In this document: in pieces, positions 5,309 to 8,197 of the stretch
Position numbering within the stretch: position 1 is the first letter of the stretch
Layout of the letters: each line of letters starts with the position of its first letter
Assembly: GCA_031265345.1 (NCBI GenBank)
Contig: JAISCU010000017.1
Span: 1 to 8,197 of the forward strand
DNA length: 8,197 bases
Source of the DNA: Bifidobacteriaceae bacterium
GTDB taxonomy: Bacteria > Actinomycetota > Actinomycetes > Actinomycetales > WQXJ01
Direction of reading: 5' to 3'
Made by a program: the position numbers and the translations under genes
The notes under the pieces: model-generated
Seen by the model: only the letters and a program-made list of their open reading frames with translations
Told to the model about the DNA's origin: nothing
The model's database searches: none

Positions 5309-7465
5309 CTAGTTCCCCCTGGCGGCGGCGGCCTCCGCGATGACGGCCTCGACCCGGTGCGGCGGCATCGGCTCGTGGCCCAGGTACTCGCTCGTGAACG
5401 AGCCCGTGCCGCGCGACATCGACCGCAGATCGGTGGCGTAATTGGTGACCTCGAACTGGGGCACCTCGGCCTTGACCATGGTGCGCCCCCCGGCCACCGA
5501 CTCGGTGCCCGTGAGGCGGCCGCGCCGGGACGACAGATCGGACATGATGGCGCCGACATGGTCGTCGTCCACCAAGATCGACATGGTCACCACCGGCTCC
5601 AGCAGGTTGATCGCACCCGTCTTCTTGGCCGCCTCGCGCAAAGCGACGGAGCCCGCCATCTGGAACGCGGCATCGGACGAATCGACCGAGTGGGCCTTGC
5701 CGTCGAACAACGTCACCCGGATGTCGACCACCGGGTACCCGGCCAGGACGCCCTTCAGCATCTGGGAGCGGACGCCCTTCTCGACCGACGGGATGAACTG
5801 GCGCGGAACCGATCCGCCCACCACCTTGTCGACGAACTCGAAGCCGCCGCCCGGCGCCAGCGGCTCCACCTCGACCTGGCACTTGGCATACTGGCCGTGG
5901 CCGCCGGACTGCTTGACGTGGCGGCCCTCGGCGGTGATCTTCTGGTTGAAGGTCTCGCGCAGGGCGACCCGGTAGGGCACCCGCTCCACCTGGACGCCGA
6001 ACTTGTCCGCCAGGCGCTGGAAGGTGACATCGACGTGGGCGTCGCCCATGGTCCACAGGACCGTCTGGCCGGTCTCCGGATTGTGCTCCACGCGGAGGGT
6101 CGGGTCCTCGCTGACTAGGCGGTTCAGGCCGGTGCCGAGCTTGTCCTCGTCCGAGGAATTGGCCGCCTTGATGGCCACCGGCAGCATCGCCTCCGGCGAC
6201 ATCCAAGGCTGGGCCACCAGCGGCTTGCTCGGATCGGACAGGGTGTCGCCGGTCTCTGCTGTGACCAGCCGGGCCACCGCTGCGAGGTCGCCCGCCACGG
6301 CATAGGGCACCGGACGCTGCTTGGCGCCCAACGGCGAGGTCAGGGTTCCCACCCGCTCGTTGCCGGAATGGGTCCCGCTCTCCTCGCCGGAGTCCTCGCC
6401 CTCGACGTGGACCTGCGACTCAGCCCGCAGCGTGCCGGAGAACACCCGCACAATCGAGATCCTTCCCACGTACGAGTCTTGGGTGGTCTTGATGACCTCC
6501 GCCACCAGCGGACCTTTCGGGTCGCAGCTGACCTGGACCTCTTTGCCCTGCGGGTCCAGGACCTCCGGCAGCTCCGCCACCACCGGCGAGGGGAAGCCGT
6601 CCCGGATCAGGTACAGCAACTCGTCGGTGCCGATCCCGCCCGCCGCCGCCATCGGCATGATGGGGAAGAACGAGGCCGCCGCCATCGCCTTCTGGAGGTC
6701 CGCTTTGAGGGCCTCGCCGTCGAGCTCGTCGCCCTCCAGGTAGGCCTCCATCAGGTCCTCGTCGCCGGATTCGGTGATCAGCGCCTCGATGAAGGCTTCG
6801 CGGTTGCGTTCCATCTTGCCGACCTCGTCGCCTTCGGCGGGCCTGACCTCGCGCTTCCCGGTGGCGAAATCGACCACCTTGCCGGTCAGGATGTCGAGCA
6901 GCGCGCCGATCTCCGCCTCCGATTTGTAGATCGGGACCATCATCGGCAGGACCGCCTCGCCGAACGATTGGCGGCAGGCGGCGACGACTTCGTCGTAGTC
7001 CGCCCGGGGGTTGTCCAGTTTGGTGATGAGGATCGCCCTCGGCATCCTGACGCGCGCGAGTTCGTCCCAGAGCAGCCGGGTCGCCCCGGAGATGCCGTCC
7101 ACAGCGCTGATGACGAACACGGCCGCGTCCGCGCCCCTGATGGCCGCCCTGAGATCGCCCAGGTAGTCGGCGTAGCCGGGCGCGTCGATGACGTTGATCT
7201 TGACGCCCTGGAAGGTCAGCGGCGCGAGCGCCAGGCCGACCGAGCGGTTGGTCTTGTGCTCGATGTCCTCGTAGTCGGTAACCGTCGTTCCCTCCGCCAC
7301 AGAGCCAGCCCGGCCGATCTCACTGGTCGCGACCAGCAGGCCCTCGACCACGGTGGTCTTCCCGACACCAGACGGCCCGACGAAGACCACGTTGCGGATC
7401 TTGCCTGGGTCGCTCACTGGCGTGGCTGATTTTGACTGGGCGGAGGTTGAATTGTCTACGGCCAT
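5309..7465 (-). CDS. fusA2: Elongation factor G-like GTPase, EF-G2 type
   Basis: A 718-residue five-domain EF-G paralogue. The G domain shows P-loop GPSGVGKT (30-37), DAPGYAD (94-100) in the G3 position and TKLD (148-151) in the G4 position. Domain II (PLVAEVIKTTQDSYVGRISI), domain III, domain IV (KQSGGHGQYAKCQVEVEP, tip loop DGKAHSVDSSDAA) and domain V (DLSSRRGRLTGTESVAGG) all appear complete. Two switch features differ from canonical EF-G: the G3 His of DxPGH is Tyr98, and the switch I RGIT motif is replaced by NRSVG. Such changes mark the EF-G2 group; a mycobacterial EF-G2 has been reported to bind nucleotide without ribosome-dependent GTPase activity. A housekeeping translocation role is therefore unlikely and the true role is unclear. 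I chose ATG 7465, with AAAGGG 9 nt upstream, over a GTG ten codons earlier. Confidence 0.95.
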   Translation of the reverse strand: MAVDNSTSAQSKSATPVSDPGKIRNVVFVGPSGVGKTTVVEGLLVATSEIGRAGSVAEGTTVTDYEDIEHKTNRSVGLALAPLTFQGVKINVIDAPGYADYLGDLRAAIRGADAAVFVISAVDGISGATRLLWDELARVRMPRAILITKLDNPRADYDEVVAACRQSFGEAVLPMMVPIYKSEAEIGALLDILTGKVVDFATGKREVRPAEGDEVGKMERNREAFIEALITESGDEDLMEAYLEGDELDGEALKADLQKAMAAASFFPIMPMAAAGGIGTDELLYLIRDGFPSPVVAELPEVLDPQGKEVQVSCDPKGPLVAEVIKTTQDSYVGRISIVRVFSGTLRAESQVHVEGEDSGEESGTHSGNERVGTLTSPLGAKQRPVPYAVAGDLAAVARLVTAETGDTLSDPSKPLVAQPWMSPEAMLPVAIKAANSSDEDKLGTGLNRLVSEDPTLRVEHNPETGQTVLWTMGDAHVDVTFQRLADKFGVQVERVPYRVALRETFNQKITAEGRHVKQSGGHGQYAKCQVEVEPLAPGGGFEFVDKVVGGSVPRQFIPSVEKGVRSQMLKGVLAGYPVVDIRVTLFDGKAHSVDSSDAAFQMAGSVALREAAKKTGAINLLEPVVTMSILVDDDHVGAIMSDLSSRRGRLTGTESVAGGRTMVKAEVPQFEVTNYATDLRSMSRGTGSFTSEYLGHEPMPPHRVEAVIAEAAAARGN

Positions 7466-7513
7466 GTGTAAAAGCCCTTTCTGGTGTGGAGCCACTTTGC
7501 TTGTCCGCTTGGC

Positions 7514-7522
7514 AACATATCA
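7514..7522 (-). promoter_or_regulatory. Candidate extended -10 of the EF-G2-like gene
   Basis: The minus strand reads TGATATGTT (TG, one base, TATGTT), a small AT-rich patch in very GC-rich DNA, ending 49 bp before the ATG at 7465. It resembles the TGATAGATT block before both kinases. No clear -35 is seen. Confidence 0.35.
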
Positions 7523-7609
7523 CTTCGGCGCGAGGGCTCGCCCCGCCGGTCGGCCCTTGCCAAGGGTTCGCCCCTGCCCGGCCCCGCTGCCCGCCCCCGA
7601 TTTCGCTAC

Positions 7610-7697
7610 CAGCTTGCCGTCGCCCGATGCCGTCTGGCCCGCTCCCAGCGTCCCAGCCAAGTCCCGCCCAGAAAGTCTCCAGACGACTTATTGGGCG
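7610..7697. repeat. Long direct repeat, unit A, ending in palindromic core 1
   Basis: This 88-bp unit begins CAGCTTGCCGTCGC and is repeated at 7730-7816. The last part (7648-7688) is identical over 41 bp to 7767-7807. It ends in a palindromic core at 7665-7697: arms CGCCCA and TGGGCG enclose arms AAGTC and GACTT, with a 7-nt loop TCCAGAC. Confidence 0.9.
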
Positions 7698-7702
7698 ACG
7701 TC

Positions 7703-7729
7703 CGCCCAGGAAGTCTCCGGACGACTTAT
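7703..7729. repeat. Diverged palindromic core 2 between the long repeats
   Basis: CGCCCA, AAGTC, TCCGGAC, GACTT and AT occur in the same order and spacing as in cores 1 and 3, with A to G changes and without the closing TGGGCG arm. It leads directly into the second CAGCTTGCCGTCGC. Confidence 0.8.
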
Positions 7730-7816
7730 CAGCTTGCCGTCGCACGATGCCGCTCGCCCAGTCCCCGCGTCCCAGCCAAGTCCCGCCCAGAAAGTCTCCA
7801 GACGACTAATTGGGCG
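7730..7816. repeat. Long direct repeat, unit B, ending in palindromic core 3
   Basis: This second copy of unit A starts 120 bp after it and begins CAGCTTGCCGTCGC. The middle (about 7752-7766) has diverged; 41 bp at 7767-7807 are identical to unit A. Core 3 at 7784-7816 keeps both outer arms CGCCCA and TGGGCG and the inner AAGTC, but the opposite inner arm reads GACTA instead of GACTT. Confidence 0.9.
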
Positions 7817-7925
7817 GCGGTTCCGTTTGGCCGGCCGCCAGGCATCCCCGGTCCGGCACCCGCCCCGTGACGGACCCAGCGCTCCGGCGCGAAACCGACC
7901 AGGCGGCATCGGCCAACCCTAATTG

Positions 7926-8085
7926 GGGGACGGTTCCTCGCCTAGTCGGGGGACAGACGTGGGCCATGGCAGCCGGAATTCTGGCCTTTGAGCACGTAAC
8001 GGGGACGGACCCGTTATCCACAGGGTCTGACCTGTGCAAACGCCGACCAAGAACCCCGAGGTGGGCACGAAAAGGTACCGTCCCC
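7926..8085. mobile_element. Possible miniature inverted-repeat element, about 160 bp
   Basis: The left end GGGGACGGTTCC (7926-7937) and the right end GGTACCGTCCCC (8074-8085) are inverted repeats of each other at 11 of 12 positions. A third related copy, GGGGACGGACCC, lies inside at 8001-8012 within the hairpin AACGGG/CCCGTT (7998-8003 with 8010-8015). The right end directly abuts the stop codon of the upstream gene. There is no transposase and I see no clear target-site duplication. It could instead be a REP-like or transcription-end element. Confidence 0.4.
8014..8041. promoter_or_regulatory. Consensus DnaA box with a nearby inverted weaker box
   Basis: TTATCCACA at 8014-8022 is a perfect DnaA box. 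GTTTGCACA on the minus strand (8041-8033) fits the relaxed consensus TTWTNCACA at 8 of 9 positions and faces it. Between them is a perfect inverted repeat, CACAGG-GTCTGA-CCTGTG (8019-8036). With only two boxes and no origin-type genes this is not an origin; it may be a single binding site or chance. Confidence 0.4.
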
Positions 8086-8088
8086 GTT

Positions 8089-8197
8089 CTAGGCCTTGGC
8101 CGGACCGGTTGGTTCAGACGCAACCCCGTCTGGCTCGGACGCGTCCGCCAGACGCCCGAGCGCGCCCAGCACCAGGGCGAGGTCGGTGGTCTGCCAC
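8089..8197 (-). CDS. C-terminal end of an unidentified gene, 5' part outside window
   Basis: The last 36 codons are visible: WQTTDLALVLGALGRLADAS followed by a polar tail rich in Pro, Glu and Ala, ending AKA at a TAG (8089-8091). A helix-like segment then a disordered tail is a plausible protein end, and codon third positions are mostly G or C as in neighbouring genes. Too little remains to name a family. The stop is followed at once by the inverted-repeat element. Genes downstream are on the same strand but more than 600 bp away. Confidence 0.6.
   Translation of the reverse strand, partial: WQTTDLALVLGALGRLADASEPDGVASEPTGPAKA

Larger units (their letters stand above)
7466..8088. other. 623-bp region without a gene, rich in repeats
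   Basis: I find no credible coding sequence here. Open frames that cross it read through the direct repeats and translate to repeated peptides such as SRLETFWAGLGWDAG. From right to left it holds an element bounded by inverted repeats with a DnaA box (7926-8085), an unremarkable GC-rich stretch (about 7817-7925), the direct-repeat family (7610-7816), a GC-rich stretch with the palindromes GCGAG-GG-CTCGC and CCCTT-GCC-AAGGG (about 7530-7570), and the candidate EF-G2 promoter. Confidence 0.7.

Noticed and set aside
7466..7495. Upstream GTG start (7495) for the EF-G2-like gene
   Set aside because: The added ten residues would overlap the AAAGGG ribosome binding site of the ATG at 7465, which gives a usual EF-G2 N-terminus.
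7610..7816. CRISPR array
   Set aside because: There are only two long units plus one core, the spacing differs from a repeat-spacer pattern, and there are no cas genes.
7688..7909. Minus-strand frame of 73 codons over the direct repeats
   Set aside because: It reads through repeated DNA, giving a repeated peptide; it has no ribosome binding site and no protein-like features outside the repeats.
7998..8015. Intrinsic terminator at the AACGGG/CCCGTT hairpin
   Set aside because: The stem is 6-7 bp with no following T run on either strand.

Overview
The window is GC-rich and every gene I can support lies on the minus strand. The anchor gene is an EF-G-like GTPase of the EF-G2 (FusA2) type. It sits beside DesK/NarL-family (HPK7) sensor kinases with Arg/Ala/Gly-rich proteins and high third-position GC. 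Together these suggest a high-GC Actinomycetota chromosome; I cannot name the genus.

Layout in minus-strand order of transcription (right to left). 8197-8089 is the C-terminal end of an unidentified gene. 8088-7466 has no gene. It holds a short element bounded by terminal inverted repeats with a consensus DnaA box inside it, then a family of long direct repeats carrying palindromic cores, then a candidate promoter for the next gene. 7465-5309 is the EF-G2-like GTPase. 5233-4613 is an unrecognised soluble protein containing a 12-bp tandem repeat. 4617-4016 looks like a decaying toxin-antitoxin pair: a RelB/DinJ-type antitoxin remnant with no usable start and an in-frame stop, then a MazF/PemK-like toxin with a strong ribosome binding site but no recognisable N-terminal core. 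4015-3601 has no convincing gene. 3531-1627 is a membrane sensor kinase fused to a receiver domain but with no DNA-binding output domain. 1459-1 is a second kinase, a close tandem paralogue that runs off the left edge.

The kinase pair is the most coherent system. Both copies share an almost identical N-terminus, catalytic His (residue 287) and DxxxQ motif, and a 14-bp block resembling an extended -10 promoter about 60 bp upstream of the start. The duplicated unit therefore included the promoter. The copies differ in two ways: the left copy carries a 28-residue Gly/Arg-rich insertion in the hairpin between the two dimerisation helices, built from a 12-bp tandem repeat, and the two regions upstream of the -10 contain unrelated short tandem repeats. 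The right copy's fused receiver keeps all its phosphorylation residues but ends just after the domain. It may pass or drain phosphate within the pair or to a regulator outside the window; this is inference.

I found no RNA genes, CRISPR arrays or complete insertion sequences.
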